From a bacterium (GTDB lineage: Bacteria > Patescibacteriota > Andersenbacteria > UBA10190 > CAIZMI01), in contig JAUSJG010000005.1 in NCBI GenBank assembly GCA_030647555.1, forward strand, positions 1 to 38,823: DNA of 38,823 bases, in the 5' to 3' direction. The translations under genes were made by a program, and so were the position numbers. Numbering within the stretch: the stretch's first letter is position 1; each line of letters starts with the position of its first letter. This document shows, piece after piece, positions 22,381 to 30,103 of the stretch. The notes below the pieces were generated by a model. It ran no database searches. It had not been told where the DNA came from and was given only the letters and a program-made list of their open reading frames with translations.

Positions 22381-23394
22381 ATGTTAAATCTTGTAACCAC
22401 TTATCCCGATTCCGTTAATGCAATTTGTCGGGAAATCGCCGATTGCGACGCGGGTGATCAAATTGTTTTCAGTTTATATATTTGGGAGCCCGGTTCGTCC
22501 AGCGATCGCGTTTTGATTGAATTGGAAAGTGCCGTCCAAAGAGGTGCGCGGATTATTTTCGATATCGATCATTCGTATGTTGTCCGTTTTGCGCGGTTTG
22601 TGGAAAAAACGGAAACGTATGTTGGAGAATTGCGCGTTTTTGAAAAAAAATACCCGGAGAGCGTCAGTTGTCTGAAGGATTTTCGTCCGAATCATAAAAA
22701 ATATTATTTGTTTAACCGCCACACGAAGCCTTCGACGTTGATTTTTGGCAGTATGAATCTAGGTGATCGTTTTAGTGACTGGAAAGACGTTTTGGTGGTG
22801 TTTAAGGATGAAAAGATTGGTGCATATATTTACAATCGTTTCATTCTTGGTCAGAAAGACGCTGCTTACGATGCAACCTCGGTTCAAATTATGGCCAATG
22901 AGCCGGCAAAGAAAGTTTTTGAAGTCGAACCGGCGCTTACTGAACTGTTTTCGGACAGTGCTTATGATAGGTATCAAGTGACAACGCCATACATCGATCG
23001 GCGAGGTGTGGCGCTAATATCAAAAGCCTTGGAACATAATGCTAAGGTTGAATTGATTATTCCGGCTTGCGCCAACATCTATCAAAACGCAAACATGCGA
23101 ACATTGACGCATTTTTCAGGGTTTTCGGGCGTGACGATCTACTTATACAACAAAATGATTCACGCTAAAACGATTTTGGCAACGGGGCCAATCAGGGAGA
23201 AATCTTGCGTCGGTTCGGCAAATCTCAAAAAGAATTCTTTTGATAAATTAGGGGAATTTAATGGATTGATTGTCGATAGCGAATTTAATCGTCAACTGGG
23301 TGTGGAATTGGCGTCCATAATAAAAGATTGTAAATTATTCACGTCGATGCCCTACAAAAAAATTATGTCACGGCTTGAAGAGTTTTTTGGCTAA
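22381..23394 (+). CDS. Phospholipase D-like (PLDc) protein
   Basis: 337 aa with two PLD-type half-sites: NHKKYYLFN...FGSMNLGDRFSDWKD (~residues 102-138) and MIHAKTILATGP...CVGSANLKKNSF (~256-285). The HxK parts are intact; the Asp of the first HKD is replaced (N) and that of the second is T, so activity may differ from cardiolipin synthases. No membrane helix or signal is seen, so it is cytoplasmic. The start follows ATTACCAAGTCCTAA, a motif like the right end of the element at 8366-8544. It may be a cardiolipin synthase-like enzyme or a nuclease-like PLD. Confidence 0.82.
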   Translation: MLNLVTTYPDSVNAICREIADCDAGDQIVFSLYIWEPGSSSDRVLIELESAVQRGARIIFDIDHSYVVRFARFVEKTETYVGELRVFEKKYPESVSCLKDFRPNHKKYYLFNRHTKPSTLIFGSMNLGDRFSDWKDVLVVFKDEKIGAYIYNRFILGQKDAAYDATSVQIMANEPAKKVFEVEPALTELFSDSAYDRYQVTTPYIDRRGVALISKALEHNAKVELIIPACANIYQNANMRTLTHFSGFSGVTIYLYNKMIHAKTILATGPIREKSCVGSANLKKNSFDKLGEFNGLIVDSEFNRQLGVELASIIKDCKLFTSMPYKKIMSRLEEFFG

Positions 23395-23405
23395 ATTTGG
23401 AACAC

Positions 23406-23638
23406 ACGCAATAGTGGGTCATTTGAGGTAAGCGTAGCGATTCCTCCCTTTATTTAAAGGGAGGCGGGGAGGGATTATGATCATAAGAGCATAATAGTTT
23501 TTTAACTTAATCCACCCCCACCCTTTAGCCCATCAGGGCAACACCGCCGAAGCGTGTGCAACTTTGAAAAAGGAGGGTAACGACGCCGTCTTCTGTGGTT
23601 TGACGCTAATTCTTTATGCCGGTATTCCACTATTGCGT
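23406..23638. repeat. Intergenic inverted repeats between convergent genes
   Basis: ACGCAATAGTGG (23406-23417) pairs with 23627-23638. A strong 10-bp hairpin CCTCCCTTTA/TAAAGGGAGG lies at 23443-23464. There is no coding evidence in the 255-bp gap. It may serve as a bidirectional terminator for the PLD-like (+) and cupin (-) genes, or be another palindromic element. Confidence 0.55.
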
Positions 23639-23649
23639 ATGATCCGAAG

Positions 23650-24003
23650 TTAGGAGGCGTGGTTTTGTTTGGGATCCCACTTTGGTTCGATAAAGACAAA
23701 AACTTTTCCTTCACCCTTTATTGCGTAGGGCGAACGTGGTGGAATATAGGCAACATCCATTGGGTGCATCGTCTTCGTTTTTCCGTTGATTGTAAATTTG
23801 AGATCACCCTCAAGCACGAGAAAGGATTCGGTGCAGACGTCGTTGACTTGATAGCCTTTTACTGGATAGCGACCAACTTGGTCCACCAGTGCGGAAGAAA
23901 GGCGACCCGTGGGCGAATCGGGGAACAAATAACAATCGCCACCGGGAATTGTGTAATGTTTAGCGTCTTTTTTCGTAAATATGTATTTGGTATTTTTTGT
24001 CAT
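23650..24003 (-). CDS. Cupin-domain protein
   Basis: 117 aa, one cupin_2 barrel: CTESFLVLEGDLKFTINGKTKTMHPMDVAYIPPRSPYAI is the conserved beta-barrel core. The typical His ligands of motif 1 are not obvious (VNDVCTESFLVLEG), so metal binding is uncertain. The start overlaps the stop of the M24 peptidase gene (ATGA), indicating translational coupling. The function is unknown; it may be a small-molecule isomerase or sensor. Confidence 0.85.
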   Translation of the reverse strand: MTKNTKYIFTKKDAKHYTIPGGDCYLFPDSPTGRLSSALVDQVGRYPVKGYQVNDVCTESFLVLEGDLKFTINGKTKTMHPMDVAYIPPRSPYAIKGEGKVFVFIEPKWDPKQNHAS

Positions 24004-25088
24004 GGAATTATGAATGATTGATTAAAATTATTTAGAAACTTTTTTTCGCCGTTGGGTAAAAAGGCGACAATATCTTCCAGGCGTATCCCGCCGATTTTTT
24101 TGTAATACAAACCCGGTTCAACCGTAAATATCATTCCGGGTTCGATAATACTTTTGGAAATAGCATTAAGGCGTGGCAGTTCGTGGATGTTGAGGCCCAA
24201 CGAATGCCCTGTACCGTGAATAAAACCTTCGTTTTTTGTAGTTATGTAGCCTAATTTTTTAAAGTTAGCGACCGCGATTTGGTGAACGGCGGCGCAACTA
24301 TCACCAATATTTATCGACTCTAAGATTTTCTTTTGGGTTTCCTCAACTGCCGAATACATTTTTTTAATTTCGTTAGAAGCCTTACCTTTTACAAAAGTGC
24401 GGGTCATGTCCCCAAAATATCCGGTCTTACTTGATCGCGGAAAAATATCGACAACAATTGTTTGGTTGGGGAGTAACGGGCCTGTACCGTCGTTGTGCGG
24501 TTGAGTAGCCTGCTTTCCGGATGCCACAATGATTCCCTCGGGATTTGAATGGTCGGCTTCCAGAAGGTGTTTGGCGATAAGCACCTTCATTTTTTCGCTG
24601 GTCAGAATTTCGTTATCAAAATAGATGCGATCTTTTTTTATTTTGCTTTCGGAGAGGATTCGATAAACCAAAGAAAAAGCTGTTTCATTTATTCTTTGTG
24701 CTTCAGTTAAATAATCAATTTCCTTAGTATTTTTATGGGCGCGTTCGGCTTCGAAATCATGTATTTCCGGAGTAATACCTTTTTTCTCAATTATCTTGGC
24801 TACCTCAAAAGGGAATGAAGGCGGAACTTTTACGGTAGTAATCTTTTTCTTCTGTAAAATTACGATTAGCGCAATGAGTGGTGGCAAATCGATTCTTTCA
24901 ATTTTTACACCGTTATTTAATTGCGCCAAAAGATCTTTTTGTGCGCCATATTCGAGTGAACTGAAATACACGACAGGTTTTTCTCCTTCGGGTTGCAAGT
25001 AAATAAAGGGGTCTGGGGCGGTGAGGCCCGAGCGGTGGCGGATTTCCGCGCCGTGCGAATCGAAAATTAAATAAGCTGATTTGTTCAT
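24000..25088 (-). CDS. M24-family metallopeptidase (Xaa-Pro aminopeptidase-like)
   Basis: 362 aa from the ATG at 25088 (MNKSAYLIFDSHGAEIRHRSGL). An N-terminal creatinase-like domain (~1-130) precedes the pita-bread catalytic domain. The five metal ligands are visible in order: Asp in VDIFPRSSK, Asp in GDMTRTF, His in GTGHSLGLNIHE, Glu in TVEPGLYY, Glu in IRLEDIVAF. The longer frame upstream crosses a terminator and is rejected. It is translationally coupled to the downstream cupin. Confidence 0.92.
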   Translation of the reverse strand: MNKSAYLIFDSHGAEIRHRSGLTAPDPFIYLQPEGEKPVVYFSSLEYGAQKDLLAQLNNGVKIERIDLPPLIALIVILQKKKITTVKVPPSFPFEVAKIIEKKGITPEIHDFEAERAHKNTKEIDYLTEAQRINETAFSLVYRILSESKIKKDRIYFDNEILTSEKMKVLIAKHLLEADHSNPEGIIVASGKQATQPHNDGTGPLLPNQTIVVDIFPRSSKTGYFGDMTRTFVKGKASNEIKKMYSAVEETQKKILESINIGDSCAAVHQIAVANFKKLGYITTKNEGFIHGTGHSLGLNIHELPRLNAISKSIIEPGMIFTVEPGLYYKKIGGIRLEDIVAFLPNGEKKFLNNFNQSFIIP

Positions 25089-25104
25089 ATATTTAAATGA
25101 TAGT

Positions 25105-25146
25105 AAAAAAAGCCCCCTCGGTCTAAGAAATTTTCTTAGACCGAGG
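25105..25146 (-). terminator. Rho-independent terminator after the 446-aa gene
   Basis: A 14-bp stem CCTCGGTCTAAGAA/TTCTTAGACCGAGG (25116-25146) is followed on the minus strand by a 7-T run (25111-25105). Confidence 0.92.
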
Positions 25147-25171
25147 AGAAAAGCGTACCACGTGTGCGCGA

Positions 25172-26512
25172 CTAGTATGCTCGCTTGGCGCACAGTGTCG
25201 GTTGGAGTTGGAAGAAGGCGTTGAATCGGTGCATTTCCGGGCGGTCACCGGCCAGAATGATGACGTTGTCGCCAAAGTCTTCCTGGTAAATCCGCGCGAT
25301 CGAGGCATACTCTCCCCCTTGAGTAAAGATGATGTTCCGCACTTCTTGTGCTGAAATCCCGTCGCCGTACCAACGGCGATAGAATGTGTCGTACTGGTCA
25401 TGGATGCCTCCGATGCACTGTCGTAAGTCATCGAATAAGTCGGGCATCCGACCAAAATCGCCGTCCTTCATCCGTGAAGTAGCTTCCGTGGCGTAAGGTC
25501 GTAAGCGACCGTTACCGCGGGCGGTGTCGAACAGTTCGAGCGTCATCGGGATTTCACTTGGCACTTGGGCGCGAAACGCGTCCAGTGACCGTTGGCACTT
25601 TGCAATGAAAGCTGTGCGATCAAGCTTAACGCGTTCCAAAGTATTTTGGTCGTCGGCTTCGAAATCGCCGATTCCCAAAACGATCTTGTGACGCACGCCG
25701 AGCTCGTTTAGGAGGGTATGCATATGCGGGATGATTCGCACAAATTGCTGGGCTACCAATCCAACTCCTTCGCCGAGACCTTCAAAGGTGTAGCGGTAGG
25801 GGATTTGAGGGTTGCCAGTTTCTTCGTACGCATAATCCGGGCAAAACGCGCCGGCCATCGTGACTTCCTGTCCTTCTTGGCCCGCCTTGATGGCTTTGGC
25901 TAACAATCGCGCCATCTTCGGAAACGGAATGACCATTTTGCATCCAAACAAAACTTGGGCAAGCTTAAGGCCTATTTCGTCGCCAAGTGATCCCCGGAGT
26001 GTTCGCGCCGCGCGCAGAATTTTTGGGAAAAACTTTTGTGGCTCTTCGCCTTTGTAGATCCGGTGCACGGCCATCGTCCTGTCATTCGGGTCCAATGGTC
26101 GCTTTGTGAATTCCAAACGGCGAGCTTGAGCATTATTCTTGCTTTTCAGGCCACCGATGTGCTCTATGCCTGACACTTCCACGTGAATGATATCTGGGAA
26201 ACTGCACTCCAGTAATCGATAGAGCAGCAAATTTCGCGGGTGTCTGTGTGGGTTGAGCCGGACACCAAGATGCGAGGACAGGTCGGTGTTGTCCTTGGTT
26301 TCCCGCCAGGGGACACCGTTGGCTCGGTTGAGCGGGTGGTCGAGAGATGCCCAGAAATCCTCGGCTTCTTCGCGGGACATTCCAAGTGCTTGAAGTGTGT
26401 TCACGAAGTTGTCTTTGTCGCCGGCACGGCCAAATTCACCGAGCTTTTCCGCGGTTTTGGCTAGAACATCAATCTCGGTTTGAAAGTCGTGGTTAGTTAA
26501 CATGGTCACCAT
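25172..26512 (-). CDS. Unrecognised 446-aa protein
   Basis: The start ATG at 26512 is set by GGAG 8 nt upstream (MVTMLTNHDFQTEIDV). It appears soluble, with no membrane segment or signal. The N-terminal ~100 residues are helical (VLAKTAEKLGEFGRAGDKDN, EEAEDFWASLDHPLNR). The central region has IIHVEVSGIEHIGGL and TMAVHRIYKGEEPQKFFPKIL. The C-terminal half has FCPDYAYEETGNPQIPYRY, a glycine-rich EGLGEGVGLVA, GIGDFEADD and FDTARGNGRLRPYA. No family is recognised. GC content is higher than in the neighbours. It has its own terminator and a long structured leader with two attenuator-like units, so it is tightly regulated and possibly laterally acquired (inference). Confidence 0.8.
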   Translation of the reverse strand: MVTMLTNHDFQTEIDVLAKTAEKLGEFGRAGDKDNFVNTLQALGMSREEAEDFWASLDHPLNRANGVPWRETKDNTDLSSHLGVRLNPHRHPRNLLLYRLLECSFPDIIHVEVSGIEHIGGLKSKNNAQARRLEFTKRPLDPNDRTMAVHRIYKGEEPQKFFPKILRAARTLRGSLGDEIGLKLAQVLFGCKMVIPFPKMARLLAKAIKAGQEGQEVTMAGAFCPDYAYEETGNPQIPYRYTFEGLGEGVGLVAQQFVRIIPHMHTLLNELGVRHKIVLGIGDFEADDQNTLERVKLDRTAFIAKCQRSLDAFRAQVPSEIPMTLELFDTARGNGRLRPYATEATSRMKDGDFGRMPDLFDDLRQCIGGIHDQYDTFYRRWYGDGISAQEVRNIIFTQGGEYASIARIYQEDFGDNVIILAGDRPEMHRFNAFFQLQPTLCAKRAY

Positions 26513-26602
26513 CTTTCTTTCTCCAATCTGTTGTGAAACGAACATTACGCTTTCCAGCTAAGTTGCTGGCGGAAATTTTTTACTTCGCGCCAATCACCTA
26601 AC

Positions 26603-26760
26603 TTTTCTAAAAAACCTCCAGGGGTGGGTCCCGGGAGGTTTAACGAAATCCATTTTTTGCTTACATTCTTGCTATGTGGATAGGTTAACTCCCGGGTTTG
26701 CGTACATGACGTGCTTAATAAATAAGACTGCCAAACGCACAATTGTTTTGCGGGTCTGCC
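26603..26760 (-). promoter_or_regulatory. Attenuator-like leader structure, unit 1 (proximal)
   Basis: Minus strand: a terminator-like stem AACCTCC/GGAGGTT (26640-26613) with inner GGG/CCC, then TTTTTT. Upstream CCCGGGAGTT (26696-26687) can instead pair with AACCTCCCGGG (26640-26630), which would disrupt the terminator. A conserved block with CGTTTGGCAGT and GCAAAACAA lies further upstream (26750-26726). It lies 91 nt before the start codon of the 446-aa gene. Confidence 0.65.
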
Positions 26761-26831
26761 AATAGCAAGTTGTAAGGCTATAATTGTTCATAATCTGATT
26801 TAAATTCTTAGAAATATATTTAATGGTTTAA

Positions 26832-26970
26832 CGAAAACCTCCTGGGTTTCCAGGAGGTTTAGTTTAATCAAGTGTACTGCTTAGAAAGTGATTAGTTTAA
26901 CTCCTGGAAAGTTTGGTTAAGATGTTTAATAAAAACAACTGCCAAACGTAAGTTTGTTTTGCAGGCCATC
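26832..26970 (-). promoter_or_regulatory. Attenuator-like leader structure, unit 2 (distal)
   Basis: Same plan as unit 1. Terminator-like stem AACCTCCTGG/CCAGGAGGTT (26859-26836) then TTTT. The competing segment CCAGGAGTT (26907-26899) pairs with AACCTCCTGG. Conserved GCAAAACAA...CGTTTGGCAGT lies at 26962-26937. The changed bases (CCCGGG in unit 1, CCAGG/CCTGG here) are matched in both alternative helices. The rest of the 676-nt gap (26513-27188) holds nothing else I recognise. Confidence 0.65.
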
Positions 26971-27140
26971 CATTGTGTATAACTTTTTCCAAAAGTTTGC
27001 ATGTATGTATTTATATAGGTAATTAAAAAATGTGTCAAATGATTTGCTTGTTAAGGGTATAGGGCTCAGGCCGCCCAGTAAGGCGAGCCTCGCCCAGATG
27101 GGCGGGGAACAGGTGTCAGGCAGTGAACGCCTTTCACAAT

Positions 27141-27163
27141 AAAAAACCCGGATTAATCCGGGT
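27141..27163 (-). terminator. Rho-independent terminator of the sigma factor gene
   Basis: A perfect ACCCGGATT/AATCCGGGT stem (27146-27163) is followed on the minus strand by six Ts, 25 nt after the stop. Confidence 0.92.
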
Positions 27164-27188
27164 GCTTGGTGATAGTGAGAACAAAGAA

Positions 27189-27761
27189 TCATTCTCCCTC
27201 ATTTTCTTTCAGCTTAATAGCCAGCAATCTTCTGGCTCGGTGTAATTGTGACTTAATTGTGCTCACTAGAGCATCGGACTCATCAGCTATTTCTTGCAGA
27301 GTTAGTTCTCTGAAATAGCGGGCAATTAATATGTTCCGGTTTTTCAACTTGAGGTTTTTTAGGCAAGCCCAAAGCTGTTCATTTTCTTCGGCCAGAAGTA
27401 TTGAATCCGGGGTAACTCGATATGTGGGCGTTTCCTTTAGTGACAAGTTGTTTAGTGACCGAGTGGGGTGTTTGCGACGGTGAACGTCGAGAGCAATATT
27501 CAGTGCGATGCGAAGTAACCATTTGCCAAAACATTTTGGATCACGAAGTTTGTCGATATTCCTCCATGCTTGAAAAAAAGTCTTTTGTAAAACATCTTGT
27601 GCGTCATCAATGTTTTTCACGTGAAAAACTACTTTCTTGTAAATTGATTTGTTGTATCTTTGATAGAGTTCGCTAAAAGCCGCTTGGTTTCCGTTTTTGG
27701 ATGCCACGGCTAATTGTTCTATAGAGGCGATTTCTATCAAGGGCTGTAGTTGATTATCCAT
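27189..27761 (-). CDS. ECF-type RNA polymerase sigma factor
   Basis: 190 aa. Sigma region 2: AAFSELYQRYNKSIYKKVVFHV, DDAQDVLQKTFFQAWRNI, then CFGKWLLRIALNIALDVHRR. Region 4: LTLQEIADESDALVSTIKSQLHRARRLLA, a helix-turn-helix for the -35 element. There is no region 1 or 3, as in ECF factors. No anti-sigma gene adjoins it; the RskA-like protein (820-1773) is distant. A plausible promoter (TTGTAT-16-TATACT) lies ~75-105 nt upstream. Its regulon is unknown. Confidence 0.93.
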   Translation of the reverse strand: MDNQLQPLIEIASIEQLAVASKNGNQAAFSELYQRYNKSIYKKVVFHVKNIDDAQDVLQKTFFQAWRNIDKLRDPKCFGKWLLRIALNIALDVHRRKHPTRSLNNLSLKETPTYRVTPDSILLAEENEQLWACLKNLKLKNRNILIARYFRELTLQEIADESDALVSTIKSQLHRARRLLAIKLKENEGE

Positions 27762-27943
27762 GTCGTTGATACCTCGTGGTTTTGAATTGATTGGAAAGGA
27801 GCAATAATTGAGTATAGTTTAGATATCGTAAAATACAAGTGCCTTAAACATTGTCAGGCGTCATTGACTTTTTCAAAAAAAATTATAAAATTAATCAGTT
27901 GTACTTTGGAAAATGTGTGTCTCTTAGGAAGATGGAGGTTCCG

Positions 27944-28537
27944 ATGTCGGTTTTAACGCTTGACGAAGTGCGGATGTTGATGGAAGTTCCCGATCGAAAA
28001 CCGTGTTACGAGATAAGGCAAGTGCCTCCGCGGACGAACACGGCAATTGTGTATTGTAACGATCCATGGTTTCGCGATTCGCATAAGCAATTTTTTCGCA
28101 GGGAGCTTCATCTCGGATTGGAGCGCGGTGCGGAAGATTTTTTGCCGTGTCCTGTGCTTGGTGGTGGTGCGATTTTTGTTCATCCCAAGGTGGCTGCGGC
28201 GCAGATTCAATCATTGGGAGACACACTTGAGACGTTGAGGACGAGTTTTGGTACCATCACAGAATTGCCAATGATCGGCCACTTTGGCTGTAAGCGTATG
28301 GCAAGGATTTATCAGCAAATGGGTCTACCTCTTGATTCTGGGACCGATTACGTCAGACGTGATTTGGTCACACTTGCTCGCGCTTTCGAGTCGCGTAATC
28401 AGGTGTCGGTTTGCCCTATCGGTCAACTGTTTCGCGACTTTAGTTTGCTGGACGTCAAGGTCTATTATCTTCGTCCCGGTATCAGGGATGGTTGCAATGT
28501 TCTCTGGTTTGAAAAGATCGAACCAGACTTTGAGTGA
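27944..28537 (+). CDS. Beta-carbonic-anhydrase-like protein
   Basis: 197 aa from the ATG at 27944, which has GGAGG 6 nt upstream. The motifs VYCNDPWFRD (~37-46) and GHFGCKRM (~111-118) resemble the Cys-x-Asp...Arg and His-x-x-Cys zinc ligands of beta carbonic anhydrases. The spacing before Arg (CNDPWFR) is unlike the canonical C-x-D-x-R and flanking conservation is low, so it may be a divergent zinc protein without CO2 hydration activity. A possible promoter TTGACT-16-TAAAAT lies at 27864-27891. A rho-independent terminator follows at 28562-28584. Confidence 0.65.
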   Translation: MSVLTLDEVRMLMEVPDRKPCYEIRQVPPRTNTAIVYCNDPWFRDSHKQFFRRELHLGLERGAEDFLPCPVLGGGAIFVHPKVAAAQIQSLGDTLETLRTSFGTITELPMIGHFGCKRMARIYQQMGLPLDSGTDYVRRDLVTLARAFESRNQVSVCPIGQLFRDFSLLDVKVYYLRPGIRDGCNVLWFEKIEPDFE

Positions 28538-28561
28538 TTTTCTGTTTGGCGGGCAAGTTTC

Positions 28562-28584
28562 ACTGGTCGAAAGACCAGTTTTTT
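28562..28584 (+). terminator. Rho-independent terminator
   Basis: ACTGGTC-GAAA-GACCAGT followed by a T run, 25 nt after the carbonic-anhydrase-like stop. Confidence 0.93.
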
Positions 28585-28589
28585 ATTGT

Positions 28590-28914
28590 AAAAAAAATCT
28601 CTCGCAAGTAGCGAGAGAAAAAAGGAGAGCAGAGAAATGTCCTCGATGTACAGGATGATAGGTGTGTTTGGTCCGGTCGACTGAAGACGTTTGCGAAACA
28701 AAAACCGGCGATGCCCAAGGTGGGAAATTAACGTAAATCGTTTCCTTGAGTATCGTTATTTTTGAATCACTTCGGTCTAGTTGCGACGCACGGACTTTCA
28801 TCCTTCCATAAAGGGTTGTTTCTTAAGCAAGGTTCTGAAGCCCGCCCACTGACGGCCTTTTCCTTGATTAAGGATTTCTCCCCCTGCGCTCAAATGTAAA
28901 AAGTTCAACTACTG
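28590..28914 (-). ncRNA. Candidate non-coding RNA, about 325 nt
   Basis: The minus strand has a good promoter (28948-28921) and ends at a clear rho-independent terminator TCTCTCGC/GCGAGAGA (28618-28598) with eight Ts. Between them no open frame is convincing: the 72-codon frame on this strand runs through the terminator stem, and the others are short. The sequence contains local pairs such as CCTTAATCAAGG (~28858-28873). It is not recognised as RNase P RNA, SRP RNA, 6S or a riboswitch. It occupies most of the 505-nt gene-free gap 28538-29042. Confidence 0.5.
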
Positions 28915-28920
28915 GACGGA

Positions 28921-28948
28921 AGTGTAATGAATATCCAAATACTGTCAA
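28921..28948 (-). promoter_or_regulatory. Promoter for the candidate ncRNA
   Basis: TTGACA (28948-28943), 16-nt spacer, TACACT (28926-28921) on the minus strand, close to sigma-70 consensus. Confidence 0.6.
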
Positions 28949-28990
28949 TATCGATTAGAATATCGATTATGAATAATATGAAACTTCGAT

Positions 28991-29021
28991 AAAAAAACCC
29001 GCTTCGATGGAGAAGCGGGTT
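28991..29021 (-). terminator. Rho-independent terminator of the 29043-29417 gene
   Basis: AACCCGCTTC/GAAGCGGGTT stem (28996-29021) with a 7-T run on the minus strand (28997-28991). Confidence 0.92.
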
Positions 29022-29042
29022 GCGAAAACGAACGGTTCATTG

Positions 29043-29417
29043 TTAAGGATCGACACAATATGTCATTGTGGCCGAGTTGTCGGGCGCGACTTCATAGTTG
29101 ACGATCCGAATCGTGGCATCTCCGAAGTCGACCGGCAGACGAAAGCTGCCACAGTTGTTCCACTCGAGCCGTTTGTTCGTCGATTGGCTACCTTTCCTCA
29201 GGCGAAACAGGGGCTTCGGGTCGGAGGCCATTCTCGGTTCCAAAACGACTCCATCGCAGTTGATTCTAGACAACGACTCGCCGGTTTTCACGGTGTACGT
29301 GGTTCGGTCCCCGTATCGTTGTGAAAAGTTCGCGTGCGGGTCGCGGTTGTTCATGCCTGTGACGAACAGTGAGCATCCAACGACGAACACGACAGTTAGT
29401 CCAAGCTCTTTTCCCAT
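29043..29417 (-). CDS. Small exported protein, unknown function
   Basis: 124 aa. The N-terminus is hydrophobic (LGLTVVFVVGCSLFVTGM) with a Cys, so it may be a signal peptide, an anchor or a weak lipobox (no proper LxxC). The mature part is hydrophilic, with YTVKTGESLSRINCDG and CGSFRLPVDFGDATIRIVNYEV and four Cys in all. GGAG lies 9 nt before the ATG, and the gene has its own terminator. No family recognised. Confidence 0.7.
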   Translation of the reverse strand: MGKELGLTVVFVVGCSLFVTGMNNRDPHANFSQRYGDRTTYTVKTGESLSRINCDGVVLEPRMASDPKPLFRLRKGSQSTNKRLEWNNCGSFRLPVDFGDATIRIVNYEVAPDNSATMTYCVDP

Positions 29418-29614
29418 CTCACTTTTCTCCTTAAATAGTTCCTGATGAAAAAGTGCTGCAATTGTCTTTTAATCCCGTTTTTTCCTCTTCAGTTCCGTCA
29501 AAAAAGTTGATAAAAGAGACTTTTTCGACAGGAACTAAATAGAACACTTACAAATTCCAGCGCATTACCAGGAACTTAGTAATTTATACCTGTTGAATGA
29601 TTTTGTCTAACGCA

Positions 29615-29647
29615 TTAAGGTCCGACCTCTTAGAGGTCGGACCTTAA
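29615..29647. terminator. Strong palindrome, possible bidirectional terminator
   Basis: 16-bp arms TTAAGGTCCGACCTCT / AGAGGTCGGACCTTAA around a single T, 17 nt past the stop of the Cys-rich gene. There is no U-tract. The core GGTCGGAC recurs in hairpins at ~38698-38771. The rest of the gap 29418-29663 contains only an imperfect AGTTCC...GGAACT inverted repeat (~29490-29535). Confidence 0.55.
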
Positions 29648-29663
29648 AATTTGGTTAATTAAA

Positions 29664-29783
29664 TTACTTTTCGCAGTGTTCGCAGTCGCACTTCTTTTCA
29701 ACGTGCTGTCCGCACTGGCATTCATGGTCGGAAGGAGTTGTGTCTTTCACTTCTTTCTCGTCTTTTTGGCAATTTTCACACAT
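29664..29783 (-). CDS. Cys-rich 39-aa protein (metallothionein-like)
   Basis: Start at the ATG at 29783 (MCENCQKDEKEV); the longer frame upstream is less Cys-rich and unconvincing. Seven Cys and several His in 39 residues (MCENC, HECQCGQHVEKKC, CEHCEK) suggest metal binding. There is no Shine-Dalgarno. It could be a small metal-buffering protein or an over-predicted frame. Confidence 0.5.
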   Translation of the reverse strand: MCENCQKDEKEVKDTTPSDHECQCGQHVEKKCDCEHCEK

Positions 29784-29929
29784 ATTATTATTGTTAATGA
29801 GTAAGCATGCACCGTAATAACTTAATGCTTCAGATCTTTGGCAGAGAGAATCGCCTCCATTGCGGATCACGATCAATTTTACCTAAGTTGGAATTAAGTT
29901 TATACGGTGTTAGACCTACAACCTAATAT

Positions 29930-30060
29930 TTTTTCAGGTCCGGTGTCAACCCTTCGACGCTCCCCGACCTTAAGGTCGGGGCTTGCTCAGGGTTGACCGT
30001 GAGCGGCGCCCTATATCCCCGCCCTAAAGGGCGGGGCGTGGGCGCCGTCGAACGGTCAAA
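29930..30060. repeat. Nested GC-rich palindromes
   Basis: In the gap 29784-30103: CCCCGACCTTAAGGTCGGGG (perfect palindrome, ~29963-29982), CCCCGCCCTAAAGGGCGGGG (~30018-30037), a flanking GTCAACCC/GGGTTGAC pair and GGCGCC words, giving a nested structure. No gene is seen. Confidence 0.65.
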
Positions 30061-30061
30061 T

Positions 30062-30090
30062 AAAAAAAACGCCGGCGCGAGGCGCGGGCG
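30062..30090 (-). terminator. Rho-independent terminator
   Basis: CGCCCGCGC/GCGCCGGCG stem followed by eight Ts on the minus strand, just after the 30104-30739 gene. Confidence 0.85.
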
Positions 30091-30103
30091 GTGAATAAAA
30101 CGT

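Noticed and set aside
26545-26742. Possible leader peptide in the attenuator region
   Set aside because: A 65-codon frame passes through unit 1, but unit 2 has no equivalent frame, so peptide-based attenuation is not supported.
26603-26970. T-box riboswitch
   Set aside because: Although antiterminator-like alternatives exist, the conserved T-box sequence and a specifier-type stem I were not found.
28590-28914. RNase P RNA (because of GATGAAAGTCCG)
   Set aside because: The matching 3' conserved region and overall length/structure were not seen; only a short resemblance.
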